NCBI RefSeq assembly: GCF_003814005.1
Contig: NZ_CP033898.1
Location: 496,001-560,000, forward strand
Direction: 5' to 3'
Origin: Corynebacterium pseudopelargi
GTDB taxonomy: Bacteria; Actinomycetota; Actinomycetes; Mycobacteriales; Mycobacteriaceae
DNA: 64,000 nucleotides
Part shown: one piece after another, positions 18,528 to 26,008 of the stretch
Layout: every line of letters starts with the position of its first letter
Position numbering within the stretch: the first letter of the stretch is position 1
Notes under the pieces: model-generated
Seen by the model: only the letters and a program-made list of their open reading frames with translations
Databases searched by the model: none
Told to the model about the DNA's origin: nothing
Program-made: the position numbers and the translations under genes

Positions 18528-18564
18528 TGTGCGCCATCAGGGACTCGAACCCCGAACCCACTGA
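18528..18564. repeat. attL, 37-bp direct repeat (3' end of tRNA-Lys)
   Basis: Identical over 37 bp to 27521-27557. It contains the T arm and acceptor 3' strand of tRNA-Lys (read on the minus strand), including two bases beyond the discriminator. The bases on either side of the repeat differ at the two sites, which defines the core. Confidence 0.95.
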
Positions 18565-19130
18565 ATAAAAGGGGAACTACCGAACCCCCCGATTCGCGCC
18601 GTTTACCTGCACCTAGTTTAGTCCGCGTTTGCCACTAGTACCGCCTAATGCCCGCTAGTGTCGCTCATTCCGGATGGGTTTCAGATGGGCACACCACCGG
18701 ATCGAAAGCGCTGCCGCCCAAATGGCTCACGCCATTTGGTTGCCCAATAAGACCCGTACCCCGCCACCGCTGGCATTACTGACATGGCTAAGGGAGCGCT
18801 TGAAGAGTGCAAAGAGTGCAACCAAAGAAGTGTGCCCTGACCTGCAAAGAGATAGAAGAAGTGTATGTTATTTACGTATACGCGCGCGCGAGAGCCAGTC
18901 AATCCGCCTAGAAGCTAGGCACAATATCCACCACGCCCACCACCAAGAGCGAACCAACACCACCAAACACCGCGCCCTAAGCCCCGCTACAGCCCCAAAC
19001 CACACCACAGCAACCAATTTGGCTAGCGCGCCGGGTAGGGGGCGTTGTAGCGCCCGTGAGCGCGGATAAGTAAAAAGTGCTCACGTAAAGCGCAAAACGG
19101 CTCAATTCGACGGCTGTAAGCGCCGTAGAC
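18565..19130. other. attL-proximal non-coding region of the element
   Basis: No convincing gene is seen. CTAG/CTAA boxes recur at 18613, 18635, 18645 and 18655, the last three 10 bp apart, a spacing suited to cooperative binding on one face of the helix (excisionase-like). A short alternating run (GTATACGCGCGCGCG) occurs near 18875. Codon-like composition is poor, and the frame spanning 18674-19069 is low-complexity His/Thr/Ala. Confidence 0.5.
18673..18688 (+). promoter_or_regulatory. candidate integrase arm-binding site (left)
   Basis: GATGGGTTTCAGATGG, identical over 16 bp and in the same orientation to 27447-27462. Both lie inside the element, about 110 and 60 bp from the cores, as expected for arm-type sites of a tyrosine integrase. 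Confidence 0.6.
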
Positions 19131-19139
19131 GAACGACAA

Positions 19140-19170
19140 CGCCCCGGCGGGTAAGAGACCAACCGGGGCG
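19140..19170 (-). terminator. terminator of the integrase transcript
   Basis: CGCCCCGG (19140-19147) pairs with CCGGGGCG (19163-19170) just downstream of the int stop codon on the minus strand. Confidence 0.6.
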
Positions 19171-19191
19171 CTATGGCGGGGCGTGAGCGCG

Positions 19192-20361
19192 CTAGCGGGG
19201 GCGGTAATCGGCTACCGCCGCTTCAATACCCGGAGCGTGCCCCGTGCGCTCGATATAGGCCAATTCAGTGATCGCCGTTGATGCGTGCCCGGCGACGTCA
19301 CGCGCGGCCATGATGCCGTAGACGTCTGCCACGGCCGTAAGTGCGGTGGAACGCAACAGGTATGGGTGAAAGCCCTCTGCTGGTGTGCCCTTGCACGCCG
19401 CGCGGAGCGTGCGCCGAACGTTGCTTAAATCCATCAACCCGCCCGAGCTTGACGGGAACACCAACTGATCCGGCATACACCCAACAGCCCGCGTGATCGG
19501 ATCCAATGCTTGCGTGGCCAACGAAGCCATTGCCCAATCTGGCACCAACAGCACACGCCGCCCCTTGGCCGTCTTTGGCGCGGGTTGCCTCACTAAATGC
19601 GAACGCCCGGAATCGTCCTTATGGCGCGTGACCGTGGCGCACACCTCCACCGTGCCCGCCTTGGTATCCACGTTGCCCCACGTCAATGCCAACGCCTCAT
19701 TCGGGCGCATACCCGTGGCCACAAGCAGATCAATCAACGGCAACAAAAACGCCGCGCGCACCGCTTTCCCCGGGCGCTCGTTGTCTTGATACGCCTTGAT
19801 CGCCGCGCGCACCGCCTCGACCTCCCCGGGGGTAAGCGCCCGTGGCTCACGCCGTGGCTTGACCACCGTAGACGTCGCCGGAATCGGGTTGCGTGAAACA
19901 CGTCCCTCACGCAACGCCTTAGCGAACGCGCCTTGCAAAATCACCCGCGCGCACCGCCTCGCAGACGCCGCTTCAATAGCCGCTAGCCACTGCTCTGCAA
20001 GTGCCGTAGTCACCTGATCCGCCCGAACCGCGCCCACCGCCTCAAGGTGCTTAGCAGCAACATGCTCGTACAAATCAGACGTTTGCGGCCTCCACTTATG
20101 CACACGCCCCCAAGCGAGATACGCGGCCACCAATTCACCAACCGATTCGCGCCGGGGTGTAACCGGTAGCCCCTCGCGCTGCATCTGCTCGATCACCTCC
20201 CCGAGCGCTCGCCCGGCCGCTGCTTTGCTTTTGCGCGTGCGCTCAACGACTTTGATCGAGCCCGACAAATCGCGGTAGCGCACCCGAGCGCGCACACCCG
20301 TGCTCACCTGATCGAAAAACATGCGCCCGAACTCGCCGGGCTGTAAACCGGGGCGACCCAT
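19192..20361 (-). CDS. int: tyrosine recombinase (integrase)
   Basis: A 389-residue site-specific recombinase that integrates and excises the element at tRNA-Lys. It has an N-terminal arm-binding region, then a SAM-like core-binding domain (about 60-150). The catalytic domain has the first Arg in LLVATGMRPNEALALTWGNV, the box II H-x-x-x-x-R in FHPYLLRSTALT, the His in VAGHASTAITELAY and the nucleophile Tyr at about residue 369 (AYIER). In box II the spacing HPYLLR differs slightly from the common HxLR and should be checked. It is co-oriented with the repressor 5 bp upstream, as in PICIs. Confidence 0.95.
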   Translation of the reverse strand: MGRPGLQPGEFGRMFFDQVSTGVRARVRYRDLSGSIKVVERTRKSKAAAGRALGEVIEQMQREGLPVTPRRESVGELVAAYLAWGRVHKWRPQTSDLYEHVAAKHLEAVGAVRADQVTTALAEQWLAAIEAASARRCARVILQGAFAKALREGRVSRNPIPATSTVVKPRREPRALTPGEVEAVRAAIKAYQDNERPGKAVRAAFLLPLIDLLVATGMRPNEALALTWGNVDTKAGTVEVCATVTRHKDDSGRSHLVRQPAPKTAKGRRVLLVPDWAMASLATQALDPITRAVGCMPDQLVFPSSSGGLMDLSNVRRTLRAACKGTPAEGFHPYLLRSTALTAVADVYGIMAARDVAGHASTAITELAYIERTGHAPGIEAAVADYRPR

Positions 20362-20366
20362 GCCCG

Positions 20367-21017
20367 CTAGTCCTCCCCGTCCTCGATGCCGTCAAAAAGA
20401 CTAATCCCCCGGGTAAACGCCCCCAAGTTCTCCACCGGTTGCCACTCAAGACCAATCGCAGCGGCGACCTTAGCCCCAAGCGCCCCGGTAGCCTCGATGC
20501 GCTCAACCGACCTCGCAAGCCGCCGATCCGCCGCATGCAAATCCGCCCGAGACGCCCCCGTTTCCTCCAAATCGTCTCGTTCTGCCCGGCTGATCGCCGC
20601 GTCTTGAATCGCCCCAATGTATTCCCCGAGCACAAACGACAACGACGCCCACGGTGTACCCGCATGCCCCCACGGAGGCGCAATCGTGCCATCAACCCAA
20701 CCCCGCGCCCGCGCCGCTGGCATCACCCGCCCCGGGATCACCTCAACCTCCCCGCCCGGGGTACCACCAATCAACAAATCAATCGGCGCGCAATCCAACG
20801 CCGCCGCAATCACCAACCAATCCGCAACCGACAACTTAGAAGCCCGGTTAGTGCTGCTGATGCCCGCAACGGTTGATCTGCTGATGGGGTGGCCAAGTTC
20901 TGCCGTTCGATCGGCAACCGCTTGAGCTGAAAGCCCTAGCGCGGTACGCCGAAAATCAATGTTCTTGCCTACAGATGCGATTAGGTGCTTGCCCCAATCT
21001 GGGTTATTCCGTGCCAT
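20367..21017 (-). CDS. XRE-family repressor of the element
   Basis: A 216-residue protein with an N-terminal HTH (DFRRTALGLSAQAVADRT, then SRSTVAGISS) of the lambda-repressor/XRE class and a C-terminal region, partly helical (DLEETGASRADLHAADRRLA), with no peptidase motif. It probably keeps the rightward genes silent, like Stl of SaPIs or a phage cI. The ATG at 21017 is chosen because the HTH follows shortly; upstream in-frame codons run into the operator region. It is divergent from the small HTH gene across 152 bp. Confidence 0.88.
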   Translation of the reverse strand: MARNNPDWGKHLIASVGKNIDFRRTALGLSAQAVADRTAELGHPISRSTVAGISSTNRASKLSVADWLVIAAALDCAPIDLLIGGTPGGEVEVIPGRVMPAARARGWVDGTIAPPWGHAGTPWASLSFVLGEYIGAIQDAAISRAERDDLEETGASRADLHAADRRLARSVERIEATGALGAKVAAAIGLEWQPVENLGAFTRGISLFDGIEDGED

Positions 21018-21169
21018 ATTGCGCAGTGTAGCGCCAAATCTGGCGACAATTGGCAAGGAATGGGTTAATATCGCAAACATGGGCATTAAAAGCCAAAAGT
21101 GCCCACCAATGCACACTAAACGGTATTGAGTGCCCAACTATGAGTTGCGAACGAAAGGAATTTAGAACT
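21018..21169. promoter_or_regulatory. divergent operator/promoter region of the element
   Basis: Lies between the repressor and xis-like genes. The inverted repeat CGCCA-AATC-TGGCG (21032-21045) is followed by the related TTGGCA (21050-21055). A rightward -10-like TAATAT is at 21066-21071 and a leftward TACACT lies near 21027. A GAAAGGAA ribosome site precedes the rightward ATG. This is probably the genetic switch. Confidence 0.55.
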
Positions 21170-21361
21170 ATGGGGGATTACTGTCCCGCCGTGTATTCGG
21201 TTGCCGAAGCCGCTGCACTGCTGAACATGAGTGATCGGGCGGTGTACCGCCTCATTAACGCGGGTACGTTCCCCGCGCCCGTCGTGAAAGCCGGTAAACG
21301 CTACCTGATCCCACGCGCCCAACTTGACCAGCTACTAGCCACCGGAGACCTTGAAGCATGA
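21170..21361 (+). CDS. small HTH protein, excisionase-like
   Basis: A 63-residue protein of the MerR/excisionase-type winged HTH: YSVAEAAALLNMSDRAVYRLI, then AGTFPAPVVKAGKRYLIPRAQLDQLL. It probably directs excision (Xis) or activates early genes. The ATG at 21170, 9 nt after GAAAGGAA, gives a protein starting just before the HTH; a longer in-frame extension upstream covers the operator and is rejected. It overlaps the next gene by ATGA. Confidence 0.85.
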   Translation: MGDYCPAVYSVAEAAALLNMSDRAVYRLINAGTFPAPVVKAGKRYLIPRAQLDQLLATGDLEA

Positions 21362-21567
21362 GCATGCAAGAAATTGCCCTCGTGGTGCTGAATAACGCCA
21401 ATAGCGTGAAGATTGACAAAGCCACTCACACGGCCGAAGTGGACGGCAACCCCGTTGATTGGGGTGATCTGTCCAAGGAGCTGATTCGCCTCGTATGTGC
21501 CTCGATCGGGACGAACCCAAGCCGCGCGCTTGCGCTATTCGATAAGCCCGCGCCGGAGGTCGCATAA
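21358..21567 (+). CDS. hypothetical protein of the element
   Basis: A 69-residue protein of unknown function, coupled by a 4-base ATGA overlap to the xis-like gene and by a 1-base TAATG overlap to the next gene. It is a mixed alpha/beta sequence (VLNNANSVKIDKATHTAEVDGNPVD is central, shown in part as SVKIDKATHTAEVDGNPVD) with no recognisable motif. Confidence 0.7.
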   Translation: MSMQEIALVVLNNANSVKIDKATHTAEVDGNPVDWGDLSKELIRLVCASIGTNPSRALALFDKPAPEVA

Positions 21568-21944
21568 TGCCGAACCTGCAAAGCGAAGCCCCGGATACCC
21601 CGTATCGCGCCGGGGTGTTCATGGCCATGCTCGTAGTGATGATGAGAACCGGCGTCACGCTGAGCTACCAACTTGTCACGGTTGAACAATCCATTATCGG
21701 TATTCGGCCGAGTAACCAATCTGAAACAAACATTTTGAACCTGTACGCCCACAACCGGCATACCGGCGCGTGGCAACCCCGATCCATCATTGTGCAGATG
21801 CGAGAAGACGAACCCGGCAAAAACGACGGCCTAAGCGTCCTCATGCCCGTGCCCGAGAAAGGATCACCCGATGTGGATAAGTGGGAGTTCTGCCAAGGCT
21901 TCATTCAAGGAATCGGGAACTATGTCAAAAAGCTGTCACAGTGA
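21567..21944 (+). CDS. hypothetical protein of the element
   Basis: A 125-residue protein of unknown function in the early operon. It has one moderately hydrophobic stretch (VFMAMLVVMMRTGVTLSYQLV) that is unlikely to be a true TM helix, then a beta-rich middle and a helical C-terminus ending GIGNYVKKLSQ. One exact DnaA-box sequence falls inside it by chance or design (21872-21880). Confidence 0.7.
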   Translation: MPNLQSEAPDTPYRAGVFMAMLVVMMRTGVTLSYQLVTVEQSIIGIRPSNQSETNILNLYAHNRHTGAWQPRSIIVQMREDEPGKNDGLSVLMPVPEKGSPDVDKWEFCQGFIQGIGNYVKKLSQ

Positions 21945-22023
21945 CGAAAAAGCGCCTACCGGCAACACCCTGAACGTGCCAGTAGACGCCTTAACGGAAA
22001 ACCCTGATGAAAGGAGTATCTGC

Positions 22024-23085
22024 ATGAGCGAGACTACCACGACCCCCGAAGCCGCGCCGGGTATCGCATGTGTACCGGCGACGAAGATTCAACCACGGCA
22101 AACCCGGTGGATCATTGATGATTGGGTACCGGCCAACGCCTTAACCCTGATCGCCGGTTCCGAGGGGATCGGCAAATCAACCATTGCCGCGCGTTTCGCC
22201 GCTGATCTATCAACCGGGCGCGTACCCGGCGCGGGCGCCATGCGGGTGCTGTATGTGTCTACGGAAGATGATCCCGCTTCAACGACGGTTCCGAGGCTGA
22301 TCGCGGCCGGGGCTGATCTTGGCAATGTCATGCTGGTGGATCAATCCGGTTTTCAACGCCCCATGACGTTGCCGCGCGATATGGCCGCGCTTGAAGCGTT
22401 GGTTGATCGGTTCCATATTGAGGCCGTCATTCTCGACCCGGTAGGCGACCTCATGGCCACGGAGTTGAATGCGAACAGTGCTCAAGACGTGCGAGCATTC
22501 CTCACGCCCTTGACGCGCCTTGCGGTGGCTCGCAACCTGATCGTGTTGGCTATCGCCCACCACGGCAAGGTATCGACCGGCGACGCCGCGCGCGCCATTC
22601 TAGGTTCTCGCGCGTGGTCACAGGTGCCCCGCAGCGTGCTGACCGTGGCGCATGATGAATCATGCGGCGGGCTGATCGTCACGAACACGAAATCGAACCT
22701 AGCGCGCCGTGTTGTCTCTCGTACCGCGACCATTGAAACCGCGCACATTGGCGCGCCGGGGCTACTGATCGCCACGTCCAAACTTGAGTGGGGAGAAGAA
22801 ACCGATAGGGACGCCCGCGACCTCATGGACGCCGATAAGGACGACACCCGCGCCGCGCGTAAGGGCGTGGACGCTTGGCTACGTGAAGCACTCACCCCGG
22901 GCGCTGTGCGCTCCAAAACCTTGTTCGAAGATGCTAAGGGCGCGGGTTGGTCACAAGACCAAATTAAGCGCGCCAAGATTCGCCTTGGGATCAAAGCAGA
23001 CCGCGACGGCCACGGTTGGTACTGGCACCTCCCCGGCGCGCCCTCAACGCCGCCTACCCCTGATCGAAAGGACACGAACGCATGA
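22024..23085 (+). CDS. RecA-fold AAA ATPase, RepA-like replication protein
   Basis: A 353-residue P-loop protein related to hexameric RepA (RSF1010-type) or phage helicases. Walker A GSEGIGKST is at about residues 45-53. Walker B sits in EAVILDPVGDLM (about 125), followed by ARNLIVLAIAHHGK. A small C-terminal winged-helix-like region (RSKTLFEDAKGAGWSQDQIK) probably binds DNA. It is inferred to unwind DNA for replication of the excised element together with the prim-pol. ATG 22024 lies 7 nt after AAGGAG. It overlaps the next gene by 4 bases. Confidence 0.88.
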   Translation: MSETTTTPEAAPGIACVPATKIQPRQTRWIIDDWVPANALTLIAGSEGIGKSTIAARFAADLSTGRVPGAGAMRVLYVSTEDDPASTTVPRLIAAGADLGNVMLVDQSGFQRPMTLPRDMAALEALVDRFHIEAVILDPVGDLMATELNANSAQDVRAFLTPLTRLAVARNLIVLAIAHHGKVSTGDAARAILGSRAWSQVPRSVLTVAHDESCGGLIVTNTKSNLARRVVSRTATIETAHIGAPGLLIATSKLEWGEETDRDARDLMDADKDDTRAARKGVDAWLREALTPGAVRSKTLFEDAKGAGWSQDQIKRAKIRLGIKADRDGHGWYWHLPGAPSTPPTPDRKDTNA

Positions 23086-23465
23086 GCACCCCACTAGCCC
23101 CACCCGTTGAACGTGACCGGCGCGCATGCCCCGAGTGTGGCGGGCGTTGGGTGAATGATCTGAAGTTCAATCACGCCCCCGCATGCCAAATCGGCGCGGC
23201 CGATGATGGGCTACGCATTGCTGATCTTGAACGCTTTAAGAGGCTTCATTCGCCGGTGTTCTTCCGCCCGGCGCGCCCCCATGAACTCAAGCTGCTGCAC
23301 GCAATCGGGTGGCCAATCATGGAAGAAGCAACAGTGATTGTTGCCGATGCCATGCAAACCCGTGATGCGGCGGGGGAGCACATCGACACGATATGGGTAC
23401 GTGCATTGAATTCGTACCGCGAACCCGGCCGAGCCCGCGCCCGGCATGCAAGGCCACAACCATGA
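23082..23465 (+). CDS. zinc-ribbon protein, paralogue 1
   Basis: A 127-residue protein with RACPECGGRWVNDLKFNHAPAC, a CxxC...C zinc-ribbon start, followed by a domain shared with the next gene: both have PHEL/PHER-x-L/LMxxxG and ALNSYRE/RRIVNEA near the end. The function is unknown; DNA or protein binding is likely. It overlaps both neighbours by ATGA, so it is part of one translationally coupled unit. Confidence 0.75.
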   Translation: MSTPLAPPVERDRRACPECGGRWVNDLKFNHAPACQIGAADDGLRIADLERFKRLHSPVFFRPARPHELKLLHAIGWPIMEEATVIVADAMQTRDAAGEHIDTIWVRALNSYREPGRARARHARPQP

Positions 23466-23512
23466 CCACCAACCGCGCCGCGTGGCGCACCACCGAACCG
23501 AAAGGACAACCA

Positions 23513-24055
23513 ATGTTTACTAAGCAACAGCGCGACCTTATGGGGGAAGTCGCCGCGCCGGGGGAGCGCATGGGCAAGCGTATTGGGGCGCGCCGGGATT
23601 GGTATTGCCCTGAATGCGGTGGCGATTGGATCCATGATCTTGACTTTGGGCATGTTGATCAATGCAGTATCCGCCAAGCAGATGCCGAAGCCAAGGCCGC
23701 GGACTACGCCGTGTTCGCCCGGCAACAGCTTTTTCCATTCGTCATTCGTGACGCCTATCCCCATGAACGTGACCTCATGCGCTACATGGGGGTACGCAAC
23801 CCGGGAAAGCGCTACACCATCACGGCCATGGACTGCCTTGACCCCGTAACCATGTCGGCCGACATGCTACCGCGCCGCGTGTACCGCCGGATCGTGAACG
23901 AAGCCAAGTCCCCGCAAATCGGTGGCTCAAAACCCGCCCCACACCTCAAAAACATTAGCGAGGAAGAAGCACTGCTCGATCAACTGCGGCTCTACGCTGA
24001 ACGCGCTATCGAAGATGCGTGCGATATTGACGAAACCTACCGCAAGCGAGGCTAA
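23513..24055 (+). CDS. zinc-ribbon protein, paralogue 2
   Basis: A 180-residue protein that shares with paralogue 1 the order CPECGGxWxxDLxFxHxxxC, ADYAVFARQ, PHERDLMRYMG and a final valine-rich strand (YTITAMDCLDPV). A C-terminal helical tail is unique to it. Two starts are possible. ATG 23513 with AAAGGA 8 nt upstream is chosen. ATG 23462 overlaps the stop of paralogue 1 and would add 17 residues. Function unknown; tandem duplication is clear. Confidence 0.75.
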   Translation: MFTKQQRDLMGEVAAPGERMGKRIGARRDWYCPECGGDWIHDLDFGHVDQCSIRQADAEAKAADYAVFARQQLFPFVIRDAYPHERDLMRYMGVRNPGKRYTITAMDCLDPVTMSADMLPRRVYRRIVNEAKSPQIGGSKPAPHLKNISEEEALLDQLRLYAERAIEDACDIDETYRKRG

Positions 24056-24057
24056 CT

Positions 24058-24723
24058 ATGACCGACGACACCAACGACACCACGGCCACGCCCGACGCGA
24101 CGGGTAGCGACACGGCCACGGGCGCCGGCAACACGATGCAACAGGCGTCGGCCGGCAACAACCCCCACACCCCCGAGGCCAAGCCCAAGCAGGGGGAATC
24201 CCACATGATCGAACGGCTACGCCGTGAGGCGGCGGGGTATCGCACGAAGCTACGTGAGGCCGAAGCGACCCTTGAGGCGCGCGCGGATACGATACGCACC
24301 GTCTTGGGTGCCCAAGTGCGTGAGCACGTCGCCGGGGTGGCCGCGAACGTGGCCACGTTGGAGGCATTGGGTTTTGATCCAACGGCCTACGTAGACCCGG
24401 CAACGGGCGCGGTAGACCTCCAACGCGCCCATGATGATGCCACCGCCCTACGGGATACCCACGGCCTTGCGAGCGCTGATCCGGTAAGCGACGCCGCGAA
24501 GCACGCCGCGCATGTCGCCGGTGGCGACTTGGTTCCCCCGGAGGTGATTCGCGGTGCCACCCCGGAGCAGATGCAAGCGCATGCCAAGGCGCTACTTGAG
24601 TGGGTAAACACACTCGTCCCGTTCGCGCCTACCGTGCCGGGGGAAAACGCGGGATCGCGGCCGAACCTAGCGCCCGGCGCGGAGCGTTGGATTCAGGAGG
24701 CGATTCAAGGCAAAGGACTCTAA
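24058..24723 (+). CDS. scaffold-like minor structural protein
   Basis: A 221-residue, very hydrophilic protein. Its N-terminus is low-complexity Thr/Asp/Asn (about 1-45). A coiled coil follows (MIERLRREAAGYRTKLREAE, about 50-80), then a domain with ALGFDPTAYVDPATGAVDL. A helix-rich acidic protein of this size just upstream of a capsid gene is the usual form of phage scaffolding or GP20-like proteins. It is inferred to guide capsid assembly. It starts 2 bp after paralogue 2. Confidence 0.75.
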   Translation: MTDDTNDTTATPDATGSDTATGAGNTMQQASAGNNPHTPEAKPKQGESHMIERLRREAAGYRTKLREAEATLEARADTIRTVLGAQVREHVAGVAANVATLEALGFDPTAYVDPATGAVDLQRAHDDATALRDTHGLASADPVSDAAKHAAHVAGGDLVPPEVIRGATPEQMQAHAKALLEWVNTLVPFAPTVPGENAGSRPNLAPGAERWIQEAIQGKGL

Positions 24724-24724
24724 G

Positions 24725-24793
24725 CCGGGTTGCACCCGGTGTTAGCATGAGGGCGTGCCACGCACCATGTTGTTTTCATTTTCGTGTGGCACG
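24725..24793 (+). terminator. two hairpins after the scaffold gene
   Basis: CCGGGT-TGC-ACCCGG (24725-24739) directly follows the stop codon. CGTGCCAC (24754-24761) then pairs with GTGGCACG (24786-24793) and is followed by TCTTTTCT, resembling a terminator or attenuator in the 316-bp gap before the capsid gene. Confidence 0.6.
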
Positions 24794-24836
24794 TCTTTTC
24801 TCATGGTTTGGACTGTCAGGTAGCAGGTGCCGAGCC

Positions 24837-24942
24837 AAGCACCGCCCCGGTGGCGTGCGAACAACTGTCATAAAGCAACCAGGCATTATCGCCACTCGTT
24901 GCCGTGATCGTCGCACGCCACCCGTTGAACGGGGCGGTGCTT
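24837..24942. ncRNA. long-stem structured element upstream of the capsid gene
   Basis: Two 12-bp blocks (24837-24848 and 24849-24860) are exactly complementary to 24931-24942 and 24911-24922, with one 8-nt bulge (24923-24930) on the 3' side and a 50-nt internal segment. A 24-bp GC-rich stem can form in RNA or as a cruciform. It is not coding. It may be a structured leader of capsid mRNA, a packaging signal or a relic of an inserted inverted repeat; no known RNA family is recognised. Confidence 0.6.
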
Positions 24943-25039
24943 TGGTCTGCGGCCATGCACCATGAGGTGAGGGGGGGGGCTACGGGGGAGGCGAGACGCT
25001 GAAGAGTTGCTTCACATCTTCTACAGATTGGAAATACTC

Positions 25040-25873
25040 ATGACTGGTATTACCACCAAAACTACCCCGGCGCTCGTACCCGAAGAGCGCGTGAATGAAG
25101 TGCTGATCCTCCCCATTGAACAGGGGCTAGCGGGGCGCATTTCGACCATTCACCGCACGATGGACAACGCGGTACATTTCCCCAAAGTGTCGGAAGACCC
25201 CGCCGCCTCATGGGTGGAAGAGGGTGAAGAGATAGCCCCGAGCGCCCCGACTATTGGGGAGATTGTTGTAACCCCCGCCAAGGTTGCTGGCTTGACTGTG
25301 ATTAGCCGGGAAATGATCGAAGATTCGGACAGTCCGGTATCGCAGATCGTTGGCCAAGCACTCGTTCGAGACATTGGGGCAAAGATTGACGCGGCCTACT
25401 TTGGTTCCGTTGATGCCCCCGCCCCCGATGGGTTGGAGACCATCACCCCCACGGAGGTCAGCGCCGGGAGTGCATGGGCGAACCTTGATCCGTTTGCCGA
25501 AGCCGTTTCGACGGCCACGCAACGCGGGGCGACCATCACAACGTTTGTGGCCAACCCGGCCGATGCGCTGGCACTGGCCACGCTCAAGAAGCAAAAGACC
25601 TCCAACGAACCGCTGCTGGCCGCTGATCCAACGCAACCGGCGAGAAGCATGCTCAACGGTGTTCCGCTTGAGACCTCCAAGTACGTGACCCCCGGTACTG
25701 TCTGGGGCATCCCGCGTGACCGGGTGTACATGGTGATCGGCAGGGAAGCGACTATCGACGTCAGCGACGCGCCGTTCTTCACGTCGGATCGCATTGCCGT
25801 TCGTGCAACGATGCGCGCAGGCTTTGGCTTCATTGATGAAGCAAGCATCGTGCGTATCAAGCTCGCAGGCTAA
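25040..25873 (+). CDS. HK97-type major capsid protein
   Basis: A 277-residue phage capsid subunit. The order is N-terminal PLPIEQGLAGRIS-type entry (LPIEQGLAGRISTIHRTMDN), the AASWVEEGEEIAPSAPTIGEI E-loop segment, KVAGLTVISREMIEDSDSPV, the spine region AKIDAAYFGS and the C-terminal VRATMRAGFGFIDEASIVRI; this is the phage major capsid protein HK97 gp5 pattern. It lacks a long delta domain; the short scaffold-like gene upstream could replace it. ATG 25040 is used because the preceding residues are unlike the family. It probably builds a small capsid for the element. Confidence 0.9.
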   Translation: MTGITTKTTPALVPEERVNEVLILPIEQGLAGRISTIHRTMDNAVHFPKVSEDPAASWVEEGEEIAPSAPTIGEIVVTPAKVAGLTVISREMIEDSDSPVSQIVGQALVRDIGAKIDAAYFGSVDAPAPDGLETITPTEVSAGSAWANLDPFAEAVSTATQRGATITTFVANPADALALATLKKQKTSNEPLLAADPTQPARSMLNGVPLETSKYVTPGTVWGIPRDRVYMVIGREATIDVSDAPFFTSDRIAVRATMRAGFGFIDEASIVRIKLAG

Positions 25874-25890
25874 TCGGGAATGAGTGCCAA

Positions 25891-25926
25891 GCATGGCCAT
25901 GAACGCACCTTGCTTCATGGCCATGC
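25891..25926. terminator. 13-bp hairpin after the capsid gene
   Basis: GCATGGCCATGAA (25891-25903) pairs perfectly with TTCATGGCCATGC (25914-25926) around a 10-nt loop. There is no T run. It could stabilise capsid mRNA or end it. Confidence 0.6.
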
Positions 25927-26008
25927 GAACGTACACACCATTCACGCTCAAATGTTCGAAGCAAAGAGTAACAAGCAAACTAGAAAACATGATCGAAAGC
26001 ATCAAGCC

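Noticed and set aside
18674..19069. 131-codon frame in the left end of the element
   Set aside because: Low-complexity His/Thr/Ala composition, no motif, overlaps the arm site; not supported as a gene.
24600..24965. Frame running through the scaffold end and the structured gap
   Set aside because: Arg-rich out-of-frame text crossing perfect inverted repeats; the stem structure is the better reading.
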